Source of the DNA: Arthrobacter sp. PvP023
GTDB lineage: Bacteria; Actinomycetota; Actinomycetes; Actinomycetales; Micrococcaceae
DNA: 64,000 nt
Direction: 5' to 3'
NCBI RefSeq assembly: GCF_017832975.1
Contig: NZ_JAFIBI010000001.1
Location: 1-64,000 of the forward strand
In this document: positions 1 to 7,453 of the stretch, in pieces
Position numbering within the stretch: position 1 is the stretch's first letter
Layout: each line of letters opens with the position of its first letter
Position numbers and translations under genes: made by a program
Notes under the pieces: generated by a model
The model's input: only the letters and a program-made list of their open reading frames with translations
Told to the model about the DNA's origin: nothing
Database searches by the model: none

Positions 1-678
1 CAGAAACCGCCCGCCCGGCTGCCGATCCTTGAGTCGACGCCGCTGCGCAACCCCTTCTGGCAGTATTCACGGGACAAAATCGCCTGCGAGGAACTGCTGA
101 TGCGGACGTACCGCGACGACGGCTTCCCGGTCACGGTGGTCCGCCCCTCGCACACTTACGACCGCACCAAGATCGCCCTGTTGGGCGGCTGGACGGACAT
201 CCACCGGATGCGGGCGGGCCTGCCGGTGCTGGTCCACGGCGACGGTACCTCGCTGTGGACGCTGACGCACAGCAGGGACTTCGCCCAGGCCTTCGTGGGC
301 CTGCTGGGCCGGCCGCAGGCGGTGGGTGAAAGCTACACCATCACCTCGGATGAGTTCCTCCCGTGGGATCAGGTGTACCGGCTGTTTGCCCGGGCGGCAG
401 GCGTCGCCGAGCCGGAACTGGTGCATGTGGCTTCTGAAACCATCGCGGCCCACGACTCCGAACGCGGCCCGTGGCTGCTCGGAGACAGGGCACACTCCGT
501 GGTGTTCGACAACTCCAAGATCAAGTCCCTCGTGCCCTCATTCCAGGCCTCCGTCCCGTTCGCGGACGGCGCCCGTGAAATCGTCCGGTGGCATGATACC
601 CACCCTGAGTTGCAGCAGGTCGACGACGGTTTCATGGAACTCAGCGACCGGCTGGTCGACTGGTCCCGCCGGCGGTAG
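1..678 (+). CDS. NAD-dependent epimerase/dehydratase (SDR), 5' end outside window
   Basis: The reading frame is open from the first base, so the gene is cut by the window edge; 225 residues are visible. Residues 22-26 of the visible part read YSRDK, the YxxxK catalytic pair of extended short-chain dehydrogenases, followed by the substrate-domain text VVRPSHTYD. This fits the C-terminal two thirds of a nucleotide-sugar epimerase/dehydratase acting in the cytoplasm; the NAD-binding GxxGxxG lies outside. The substrate cannot be told. It ends about 110 bases before the aldo/keto reductase, which has its own promoter-like sequence, so the two are probably separate units. Confidence 0.8.
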   Translation, partial: QKPPARLPILESTPLRNPFWQYSRDKIACEELLMRTYRDDGFPVTVVRPSHTYDRTKIALLGGWTDIHRMRAGLPVLVHGDGTSLWTLTHSRDFAQAFVGLLGRPQAVGESYTITSDEFLPWDQVYRLFARAAGVAEPELVHVASETIAAHDSERGPWLLGDRAHSVVFDNSKIKSLVPSFQASVPFADGAREIVRWHDTHPELQQVDDGFMELSDRLVDWSRRR

Positions 679-743
679 GACGGCGTTGGCCACCTGTTCG
701 ATTTCACGGCCCTGGCCGCAAAATCGTTGGAATACCGTGCCTT

Positions 744-773
744 TTGACATCTGTGCAAACCGACTCCGATAGG
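744..773 (+). promoter_or_regulatory. Possible sigma-70-type promoter of the aldo/keto reductase
   Basis: A perfect TTGACA at 744-749 is followed after 18 bases by GATAGG (768-773), a partial -10 match. The AGGAAAG at 771-777 is the probable ribosome-binding site of the gene at 787, which would make the 5' leader very short. The call is weak because the -10 is poor. Confidence 0.35.
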
Positions 774-786
774 AAAGACTTTCCAA

Positions 787-1617
787 ATGGCACTCTCACC
801 AGTGATTGAGCTCAATGACGGACACTGGATTCCCCAGATCGGGCTGGGGACCTGGCCGCTGGACGATCACCAGGTGGCTGCCGCCATCGTCGAAGCTGTG
901 GAAGCCGGGTACCGGCACGTCGACACGGCAGTGAAATACGGCAACGAAAAAGGTGTGGGAAACGGCATCCGTTCCAGCGGCCTCGACCGATCGGAACTGT
1001 TCATCACCACCAAACTCGACGGCGAATTCCAGGGGCAGGACAGGGCCGTGGCCGGCCTGGACGGATCGCTCAAACGCCTCGAACTGGACTACGTGGACCT
1101 GCTTTTGATCCATTGGCCGCTCCCCCGGCGGGATGAATTCATCTCTACGTGGAAAACTTTCGAGCGGTTGCAGGCGGACGGAAAAGTGCGGTCTATCGGC
1201 GTGTCCAACTTCAAGCCGGCGCACCTGGAGCGACTCATGTCTGCCTGCGATGTTGTACCGGCCGTCAACCAGATCCAGGTCAGTCCGGCCATCACCCGGA
1301 TAGTTGATATTGCCTACAACCGGCGCCATGGAATCGTCACCGAGTCGTACAGTCCGCTGGGTGCGGGCAGCGACCTCCTGAACGCGCCGGTACTGGGAAG
1401 GATCGCCCAAAAGCATGGCAAGACGCCCGGCCAAATCGTGCTCCGCTGGCATGTTGAGCAGGGCCTTGTCGCCATCCCCAAATCGGCCAATCCACAGCGC
1501 ATGAAAGAGAATCTGGACATCTTCGGTTTTGCGTTGGACGCAGACGACACATCCGCCATTGCGACGCTGGACGGAGGTGACGGGTCCGGGGTTAATTCCG
1601 ACGTTCAGGGCCACTGA
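787..1617 (+). CDS. Aldo/keto reductase (AKR5-like)
   Basis: 276 residues, the usual length for single-domain NADPH-dependent aldo/keto reductases. The catalytic tetrad is visible: D46, Y51 (in VKYGNEKGVG), K76 (ITTKLD) and H109 (LIHWPLP). The NADPH-binding text IPKSANPQRMKEN is present near the C-terminus. The closest well-known group is the 2,5-diketo-D-gluconate reductase type; the physiological carbonyl substrate is unknown. The start ATG has AGGAAAG nine bases upstream. It appears monocistronic. Confidence 0.9.
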   Translation: MALSPVIELNDGHWIPQIGLGTWPLDDHQVAAAIVEAVEAGYRHVDTAVKYGNEKGVGNGIRSSGLDRSELFITTKLDGEFQGQDRAVAGLDGSLKRLELDYVDLLLIHWPLPRRDEFISTWKTFERLQADGKVRSIGVSNFKPAHLERLMSACDVVPAVNQIQVSPAITRIVDIAYNRRHGIVTESYSPLGAGSDLLNAPVLGRIAQKHGKTPGQIVLRWHVEQGLVAIPKSANPQRMKENLDIFGFALDADDTSAIATLDGGDGSGVNSDVQGH

Positions 1618-1661
1618 AAATCGGCGCTCCAAGGAATTCACGGGTCCGCCGACTGGCAGAT

Positions 1662-1685
1662 TAATACTAAGCATGATTAGTATTA
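1662..1685. promoter_or_regulatory. Perfect AT-rich inverted repeat upstream of the GlsB-like gene
   Basis: TAATACTAA (1662-1670) and its exact reverse complement TTAGTATTA (1677-1685) are separated by GCATGA. It stands out as an AT-rich island in very GC-rich DNA, 65 bases before the small membrane protein at 1751. It could be an operator for a dimeric regulator; the regulator is not encoded in an obvious place nearby. Confidence 0.5.
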
Positions 1686-1750
1686 GGTAGAAGGATGTAG
1701 CGTGCCCGGGATCCGGGCACCTCCTCAATGAAAGAAGAAGGAACGATAAA

Positions 1751-2014
1751 ATGGGTTTTTTCGCATTTCTGATTCTGGGCCTTATCGCTGGAGCAATCGC
1801 TAAGGCAATCCTCCCGGGCCGTCAGGGCGGTGGCATTTTCATCACCCTGCTCCTGGGCGTCGTAGGAGCATTCCTCGGCGGCTGGATTGGCAGCCTGCTC
1901 TTCGGTGTTGGCATCAACGAGTTCTTCTCGCTGTCCACATGGCTCCTGGCCATTGGCGGCGCGATCATCGTCCTGCTGGTTTACGGCATGATCACCAAGC
2001 GCACGGCCCGCTAA
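1751..2014 (+). CDS. GlsB/YeaQ/YmgE-type small membrane stress protein
   Basis: 87 residues with three hydrophobic segments and the glycine-rich pattern of the transglycosylase-associated/GlsB family (LGLIAGAIAKAILPG, then GVVGAFLGGWIG). Family members are induced by envelope or general stress, but their biochemical role is not settled. A strong AAGAAGGA precedes the ATG. It lies between a perfect inverted repeat upstream and a clear hairpin terminator downstream, so it is probably transcribed alone. Confidence 0.85.
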   Translation: MGFFAFLILGLIAGAIAKAILPGRQGGGIFITLLLGVVGAFLGGWIGSLLFGVGINEFFSLSTWLLAIGGAIIVLLVYGMITKRTAR

Positions 2015-2032
2015 AGCGGAGTCCGGCCTGAG

Positions 2033-2067
2033 AAACGGCCCCGGGATTTTTCCTGGGGCCGTTTTTT
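2033..2067 (+). terminator. Rho-independent terminator after the GlsB-like gene
   Basis: AAACGGCCCC (2033-2042) pairs with GGGGCCGTTT (2055-2064), extended by three more pairs around an ATTTTT loop, and the stem runs into six T residues. This is a classic intrinsic terminator. Confidence 0.9.
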
Positions 2068-2119
2068 CATTCAGGCCCCCGTCCACGTACGGAACGTTCT
2101 CACGGAGCAGGAGTACATC

Positions 2120-2659
2120 ATGAAATCAAAACTTCTTTTTGGCACCGGAATGGCAGCGGGCTTCGTCCTGGGGTCCAGGTCCGGCCGCGCCGCGTACGAA
2201 AAAATCAAGGCGAGGGCTGCGGCACTCTGGGACAGCAAGCCCGTTCAGGACAAAGTGGCTGCGGCAACCGAGGCGGTCAAGGAAAAGGCTCCCGAGGTTT
2301 CTGACCAGCTAACGGAAGCCGCCCGCCGCGCCGGCACGGTCATCAGTTCCGCTGTGCACCGGGACAAGCCAAGCGACAACGCGAAGGACACCCCGGCTAC
2401 ATCCGGCGTTCCCGCTGCCGAAGGCGAACTGCCCGCCGGTGACTATGTCCCGTCGCACAGCACGCATCCGGAGACCGTCAACCTGGGGACTGCGGACAGC
2501 AGCAGCACCAGCGGCAGCGCGGACAGCTCCACCGCCAGCGGTATCCCCGACACCACCAGCGATCCTGCGCTCAACGACTCAACCGGCCAGGACTGGTCCG
2601 ATGAGGGAGGCGCGACGCCCGCCGGCGCCGCCACCAACACGAATCCTGAGCGGACCTAA
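2120..2659 (+). CDS. YtxH-like small protein with low-complexity tail
   Basis: 179 residues. The N-terminus FGTGMAAGFVLGSRSGRAAYEKI resembles the YtxH/general-stress family: a short glycine-rich hydrophobic segment that may sit in the membrane, then a charged helix (about residues 25-80). The remainder is rich in Ser, Thr, Ala, Asp and Gly and is probably disordered. AGGAG lies nine bases before the ATG. Placement behind GlsB suggests a stress role, which is inference only. Confidence 0.75.
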   Translation: MKSKLLFGTGMAAGFVLGSRSGRAAYEKIKARAAALWDSKPVQDKVAAATEAVKEKAPEVSDQLTEAARRAGTVISSAVHRDKPSDNAKDTPATSGVPAAEGELPAGDYVPSHSTHPETVNLGTADSSSTSGSADSSTASGIPDTTSDPALNDSTGQDWSDEGGATPAGAATNTNPERT

Positions 2660-2677
2660 AAACCCGCTGACAGCTGT

Positions 2678-2715
2678 GCCGACCCGTCCGGACCGTTGGT
2701 TCCGGGCGGGTCGGC
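2678..2715. terminator. Long hairpin after the YtxH-like gene
   Basis: GCCGACCCGTCCGG (2678-2691) pairs over 14 positions (one G-U) with CCGGGCGGGTCGGC (2702-2715) around a ten-base loop. No T-run follows, so it may terminate by a less canonical mechanism, as is common in actinobacteria. Confidence 0.6.
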
Positions 2716-2729
2716 CCATGTCTGCCCGC

Positions 2730-2860
2730 ATTCCCGCATTCCCGCGTTCCCGCGCCTCGCCCTGCCTCGCCTCGCCTCGCCTCGCGAGGGTCCGTCGCGA
2801 GGGTCCGTCGGCAAGCATCTTTCCCAAAGGTCCCTGGCAAGGGTCCAAAGGACCTTGTCG
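2730..2860. repeat. Low-complexity repeat tract in a 340-base intergenic gap
   Basis: The gap 2660-3000 has no convincing gene. It holds CATTCCCG repeats, a CTCGC pentamer run (about 2757-2783), a perfect 13-base tandem repeat (CGCGAGGGTCCGT at 2783-2795 and 2796-2808), and an inverted repeat AAGGTCC (2827-2833)/GGACCTT (2850-2856). Part of it (2826-2838) recurs at 54971-54983. Confidence 0.7.
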
Positions 2861-3000
2861 GGCGCTGTGCGGAATTTTAGAATGTGGGTGGCTAAGCAGT
2901 CAGCCATTGAATCCCCGGTCCGGAGTGATTTCATGAGTTCTCGACGCCTGGCCCCCGTTCCCCCGGCACCTGCGGCGCGGCCCCTTGCCCGGCGGCGTTC

Positions 3001-5160
3001 ATGAACGGATGGAACCTGGACACGTCCGGATCGATCGGCCCCAATGCCGTGACCATCGTTGAGGGATCATCATTCTTCATTTCCGCCGGCAACGGTGACC
3101 TGGATCCCGGCCTGGCCCACGGCGTCTTCTACCAGGACACGAGGATCCTTTCCCGCTGGAACCTGCTGGTGAACAACCACGTGGTGGAGGGCCTCCTGGC
3201 AGTGAACCCCGAGCCGTACCGGGCCGTCTTCACGGGCCGGGCGCCCCAGCCCGACGGGGCGGCCGATCGTCCCATGGTGATTGAGCGGGACCGGCAGGTG
3301 GGGGACGGCGTCCGCGAGACTCTGACCCTGCGCAACTACTCCAGCAGCCCGGCGCCCTGCAGCATCAAACTGGCGGTGGAGGCCGACTTCGCTGACCTGT
3401 TCGAGGTCAAAGCCGGCCGGAAGACCCGTCAGCTCCGCCCCTCCCACCGGCCGGAGGGTGACCGGCTGATCATCAGCGGTCGGCACAACGGGCGGCTGCT
3501 CGGCGTGACCATCCGCGCCCCGGGAGCGGACGTGAACCGCCACGGAGTGATGTTCAAGGTGACCATCCCCGCGAAGGGATCGTGGACGGCCACCATCGTG
3601 GTGACGCCCAGCTCCGACGGCAGCGAACCGGCGGGCAGGTTCTCTGTCAGTACACCGCAGAACGAATCGGTTCCGGCCCGGCGTCACCGGACCTGGCGCT
3701 CTGCAGCGCCGGTCATCAGCATGGACAATCCCATGCTCGAAAAGATCCTGCGCCAGAGCCAGCGGGACTTGGGCTCGCTGCGGATCGCAGACCCCGCCCA
3801 TCCGGACCGCACCGTGATTGCCGCCGGCGCCCCCTGGTTCATGGCGCTGTTCGGCCGCGACGCCCTGCTGACCTCCCTCATGGCGCTTCCCGTGGATCCC
3901 GCCATCGCGTTGGGGACCCTGCAGACGCTCGCCGAATACCAGGGCCAAAAAATCAACAAGATCACTGAGGAACAGCCGGGACGGATCCTCCACGAAGTGC
4001 GCCTCGGCTCCGGCGCCGCCTTGTCGCTGGGCGGAGAAAAGACCTACTACGGAACGGCGGATGCCACGCCGCTGTTCGTCACGCTCCTGGGTGAAGTCAG
4101 CCGCTGGGGACTGGAGCCACGGGCAGTGCAGGAGCTCCTCCCCCACGCGGACCGCGCGCTGGAATGGATTACACACTACGGGGACCGCGACGGGGACGGC
4201 TTCGTGGAATATGAACGCGCCACCCGGCATGGCCTGCTCAACCAGGGCTGGAAGGACTCCTACGACGGGATCAATTTTGCGGACGGCACCCTCGCCGAAC
4301 CGCCCATCGCCCTGTGCGAAGTGCAGGGATACGCCTACAGCGCATTCGTGGCCCGCGCACTGCTCGCCCTGGATGCCGGCGACGCCGCCCTTGCCCGCAG
4401 TTGGGGCGACCGGGCGGCCGCACTGAAGGATGAGTTCAACCGCAGGTTCTGGCTGCCGCAACGCGGCTACTTCGCGGTGGCCCTGGACAAGGACAAGCGG
4501 CCCGTGGACTCCTGTGCCTCCAACATGGGGCACTGCCTGTGGTCAGGAATCGTGGACGATGACAAGGCGCCCCTCGTGGCGCAGCGCCTGATGGAACCGG
4601 ACATGTTCTCCGGCTGGGGCGTCCGCACCCTGGCGTCAAGCATGGGCGCGTACAACCCCGTGAGCTACCACAACGGCTCTGTGTGGCCGCACGACAACGC
4701 CCTGATTGCCGCCGGCCTGATGCGGTACGGCTTCATTGAAGAAGCGCAGCGGGTGGCCATGGCCGTCTTCGACGCCGCGGAAGCGTTCGGTGGTCGGCTG
4801 CCGGAGCTCTTCTGCGGTTTCCCGCGCGAACCGGGCAGGCCCCCGGTGGCGTATCCGTCGTCGTGTTCTCCACAGGCCTGGGCCTCGGCCACTCCCATCC
4901 ACCTCATCCGTGTCCTGCTGCGCCTGGATCCTTCCGCTCCCACCGGCCGGCTCTGGGTGAGCCCGGCCTTCCCTGACGGATTCGGCTATCTGAAGAAGGA
5001 ACAAGTGCCGCTGGCCGGTTCCCGCCTGACCATCGAGGTGTCCGGCAACGCCGTGCACGTGACGGGGCTGCCGCCGTCCATTGAACTGCATCTGGGGACG
5101 CAGGAACCCCTGGCGGACCTCATCCGGGTCCACCACGACCCCGGCCGGAAGGCCGGCTGA
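3001..5160 (+). CDS. Amylo-alpha-1,6-glucosidase / glycogen debranching-type enzyme
   Basis: 719 residues. The N-terminal beta domain (about 1-210) opens with NAVTIVEGSSFFIS, typical of the GDE_N_bis domain. The rest is an (alpha/alpha)6 barrel, with GAPWFMALFGRDALL (about 280), NQGWKDSYDGI (about 417) and SVWPHDNALIAAG (about 560), seen in amylo-alpha-1,6-glucosidase-like GH63/GH133 relatives. No signal peptide is visible, so it should be cytoplasmic and act on branched glucans. The start has no clear ribosome-binding site. The stop is 13 bases before a glycosyltransferase ATG, suggesting an operon. Confidence 0.85.
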   Translation: MNGWNLDTSGSIGPNAVTIVEGSSFFISAGNGDLDPGLAHGVFYQDTRILSRWNLLVNNHVVEGLLAVNPEPYRAVFTGRAPQPDGAADRPMVIERDRQVGDGVRETLTLRNYSSSPAPCSIKLAVEADFADLFEVKAGRKTRQLRPSHRPEGDRLIISGRHNGRLLGVTIRAPGADVNRHGVMFKVTIPAKGSWTATIVVTPSSDGSEPAGRFSVSTPQNESVPARRHRTWRSAAPVISMDNPMLEKILRQSQRDLGSLRIADPAHPDRTVIAAGAPWFMALFGRDALLTSLMALPVDPAIALGTLQTLAEYQGQKINKITEEQPGRILHEVRLGSGAALSLGGEKTYYGTADATPLFVTLLGEVSRWGLEPRAVQELLPHADRALEWITHYGDRDGDGFVEYERATRHGLLNQGWKDSYDGINFADGTLAEPPIALCEVQGYAYSAFVARALLALDAGDAALARSWGDRAAALKDEFNRRFWLPQRGYFAVALDKDKRPVDSCASNMGHCLWSGIVDDDKAPLVAQRLMEPDMFSGWGVRTLASSMGAYNPVSYHNGSVWPHDNALIAAGLMRYGFIEEAQRVAMAVFDAAEAFGGRLPELFCGFPREPGRPPVAYPSSCSPQAWASATPIHLIRVLLRLDPSAPTGRLWVSPAFPDGFGYLKKEQVPLAGSRLTIEVSGNAVHVTGLPPSIELHLGTQEPLADLIRVHHDPGRKAG

Positions 5161-5173
5161 TGTAGGAGGCGCA

Positions 5174-6232
5174 ATGCGTATTGGCATCCTGGCACCACCA
5201 TGGATACCCGTTCCCCCGCCAAGCTATGGCGGAACGGAATCGGTGGTTCACACCCTGGCTGCGGGGCTCGCGGAGGCTGGGCACGATGTTGTGCTCGCCG
5301 CCTCGAGCGACAGCACCTGTCCTGTGCCGAGGGTTCCGGGGCTTTCGGACTCCTCGGAGGTCAGCATGGACTCGGGACGGCAGGAGATCCTGCATGTGCT
5401 CCGCGCCTACGACGCCATGGAGGACGTGGACATCATCCACGACCACACGCTGCTCGGTCCGCTGTGCCAGCGGAGCGTGCCCGGTGTTCCCCGCGCCACC
5501 ACCTTGCACGGACCTTTCGACGACGAACTAACCCTGATCTACCGTGCCATGCAACGGGAGACAGCCCTCGTGGCCATCTCGCACCACCAGGCTTCCACTG
5601 CCCGCGGCGTGAAGGTGGGCGCGGTCATCCACCACGGCATCGACGTACGGGGCGTCCGGTACAGCCCCTCGCACACGGGCGGAGCGTGCTTCCTGGGACG
5701 GATGCACCCGAACAAGGGCCTCCTGCAGGCCATCATGGTGGCGCGACGGGCGGGAATCCCGTTGCGGATCGGCGCGAAGATGCGCGAACCGTTCGAACTC
5801 GACTACTTCAACGACGTGATCGAACCCCTGCTGGGCCCGGACGTTGAATACCTCGGCGAGCTGGGCACGGCGGACAAGTACAGGCTGCTCGGCGAATCCG
5901 TTGCATTGCTGAACCCGATCCAGTGGCCGGAACCGTTCGGAATGGTGATGATCGAGGCCCTGGCCGCCGGAACCCCGGTGGTGGCCACACGCCGGGGCTC
6001 GGCTCCTGAAATCATCAGCGACGGCGAAACAGGATTCCTGGCGGACAGCCTCCAGGGCCTCGCCGAGGCACTGCAGGGTTGCAGCTGGCTCCGCCGCAGT
6101 GACTGCCGGCGGTCGGCCGAGCAGCGCTTCAGTTCCCAACGGATGGTCCGGGACTACATCCGGTTCTATTCGGAGCTCCTGGAAGGGTCACCCCGCGCGT
6201 CGAAACAGGCCGCCGCCGCCGCCGGATTCTGA
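5174..6232 (+). CDS. GT4-family glycosyltransferase
   Basis: 352 residues from the ATG at 5174, chosen because TAGGAGG lies four bases upstream and the protein then begins MRIGILAPPWIPVPP, normal for GT-B enzymes. GGTESVVHTLAAGLA near residue 20 is the donor-side glycine loop. The C-terminal EPFGMVMIE carries the E(x7)E pair (E253, E261) of family GT4. Acceptor and sugar donor are unknown. Coupling to the debranching-type enzyme upstream suggests glucan or glycoside metabolism. Confidence 0.85.
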   Translation: MRIGILAPPWIPVPPPSYGGTESVVHTLAAGLAEAGHDVVLAASSDSTCPVPRVPGLSDSSEVSMDSGRQEILHVLRAYDAMEDVDIIHDHTLLGPLCQRSVPGVPRATTLHGPFDDELTLIYRAMQRETALVAISHHQASTARGVKVGAVIHHGIDVRGVRYSPSHTGGACFLGRMHPNKGLLQAIMVARRAGIPLRIGAKMREPFELDYFNDVIEPLLGPDVEYLGELGTADKYRLLGESVALLNPIQWPEPFGMVMIEALAAGTPVVATRRGSAPEIISDGETGFLADSLQGLAEALQGCSWLRRSDCRRSAEQRFSSQRMVRDYIRFYSELLEGSPRASKQAAAAAGF

Positions 6233-6239
6233 GGAGGCC

Positions 6240-6261
6240 GAATCTGACGTGTCACAGATTC
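6240..6261. terminator. Small hairpin between convergent genes
   Basis: GAATCTG (6240-6246) pairs perfectly with CAGATTC (6255-6261) around ACGTGTCA. It sits between the glycosyltransferase and the convergent methyltransferase but lacks a T-run, so terminator function is uncertain. Confidence 0.35.
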
Positions 6262-6306
6262 CGATGTGCCCGGATTCTGACGCGCACTGCGGAGCGCAAA
6301 GACCCC

Positions 6307-7248
6307 TCAGTCCCGCCTCAGGCCGATCGCCACCGTGGCATCCAGCTCCGGGTCGCTCGCCAGCCGGGTGGCGAGTCCCGCGCTCCGCATGAGCCCGATG
6401 GTCCGCCGCGCCTGCCTCCGGCTTGTCTCGATCAGCACATGGCCGCCCGGGGCAAGCCAGGCCGGCGCCTCGGCGATGACCCTCCGCTGGATGTCCAGCC
6501 CGTCCGGACCGCCGTCCAGCGACATCAGCGGCTCATGCGTGCGGGCTTCCGGAGGCATGGTCCCGATCGCGGCCGTTGGAACATAGGGGGCGTTGGCTAC
6601 CAGGACCGCGATGCCGCCGCGCAGCCGCGCCGGCAGGGCTTCGAAGAGGTCACCTTCATGGACGCGCCCGCCAGCCGGCTCGATGTTTCCCTTGGCACAT
6701 AGCACCGCAGCCGGGTCCAGGTCCGAGGCATGCAGTTCGATTCCGCCCACGCGTGCCGCCAGTGCTGTCCCGACGGCGCCGGAACCGCAGCAGAGGTCCA
6801 CGACAAGGAGCCCGCCGGCGGCGCCCCGCCCGACGTCGTGAGTACCGCCGTCGTGAATCCCGCCGTCGTGAGTACCGCCGTCGTGCATGGCGCGGAGCAG
6901 CAGCTCCGCCTGCCTGACGAGGAACCCGGTGCGGCGGCGCGGTACAAACACTCCTGCCGTAACACCGATGCGGAGTCCGCAGAATTCGGCCCAGCCGAGG
7001 ATGTGCTCAAGCGGCAGGCCTGCGACGCGCCGCTCGATCATGGATTCCAGCTCCGCAGCGGAGGCAGCCGCGCCGCTGAGCAGGCGTGCTTCCTCCTCGG
7101 CGAAGACGCAACCCGCGGCCCGGAGACGTTGGACCGGCTCGTCCGGGCCGCGGTCTCCCGGGCTGTCCGCAGGCACGGTCCGGCCGGGCGGCATTGGGCG
7201 TTCTGGCGGCAACGGCAGCTCCCTCAGCTCCAGGTCAGTGGGTTTCAT
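6307..7248 (-). CDS. PrmC/HemK-like protein N5-glutamine methyltransferase
   Basis: About 313 residues from the ATG at 7248; an upstream in-frame start at 7308 is possible but adds 20 unconserved-looking residues. The SAM-binding text VVDLCCGSGAVGTALAA and the catalytic-loop signature, here NAPYVP instead of NPPY, place it in the PrmC-related branch whose substrate is not defined. The N-terminal helical domain with LEHILGWAEFCGLRIGV also matches PrmC. A run of HDGGT repeats is inserted just before the SAM domain (see the repeat at 6835). It is transcribed away from the amylase. Confidence 0.8.
   Translation of the reverse strand: MKPTDLELRELPLPPERPMPPGRTVPADSPGDRGPDEPVQRLRAAGCVFAEEEARLLSGAAASAAELESMIERRVAGLPLEHILGWAEFCGLRIGVTAGVFVPRRRTGFLVRQAELLLRAMHDGGTHDGGIHDGGTHDVGRGAAGGLLVVDLCCGSGAVGTALAARVGGIELHASDLDPAAVLCAKGNIEPAGGRVHEGDLFEALPARLRGGIAVLVANAPYVPTAAIGTMPPEARTHEPLMSLDGGPDGLDIQRRVIAEAPAWLAPGGHVLIETSRRQARRTIGLMRSAGLATRLASDPELDATVAIGLRRD
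6835..6890. repeat. 15-base in-frame tandem repeat inside the methyltransferase gene
   Basis: Units at 6835-6849, 6850-6864 and 6865-6879 plus a partial unit at 6880-6890 follow GTCGTGAGTACCGCC with two variable positions. On the coding strand they encode the repeated peptide HDGGT/HDGGI in a loop before the SAM-binding motif. Confidence 0.9.
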
Positions 7249-7302
7249 GCTACCGAATCCGGACAGATACCAAGCAACCTTGGGATTTGCTGGAAAAAGT
7301 CG

Positions 7303-7318
7303 GTGCAAGCGCTTACAG
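7303..7318. promoter_or_regulatory. LacI-family operator upstream of the amylase
   Basis: TGCAAGCGCTTACA (7304-7317) is a near-perfect palindrome centred on CG, the hallmark of LacI/GalR-family operators such as those controlling maltose and amylase genes. It lies about 140 bases before the amylase reading frame and 56 bases from the methyltransferase start. No LacI gene is adjacent; the only one in the window is at 61626. Confidence 0.6.
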
Positions 7319-7453
7319 TTGTGACTTGGCTCTCAGAAGCCGGTCTCCCGCGTCGTCCTTCACAGCAGCAACGTCGCTTTCCGGAAGGTTTCCTTATCGT
7401 GTTTTTCCGCAGTTCGAACCCCAAGAATCCACCCTGCAACCAGCCGCGCCCCG

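Noticed and set aside
2696..3004. Small open frame in the gap before the debranching-type enzyme
   Set aside because: Its translation only reflects the CATTCCCG/CTCGC repeats (Pro/Arg/Ser-rich) and has no ribosome-binding site.
6835..6890. Regular 15-base repeats considered as a CRISPR-like array
   Set aside because: Units are directly adjacent without spacers, in frame, and inside a methyltransferase gene.
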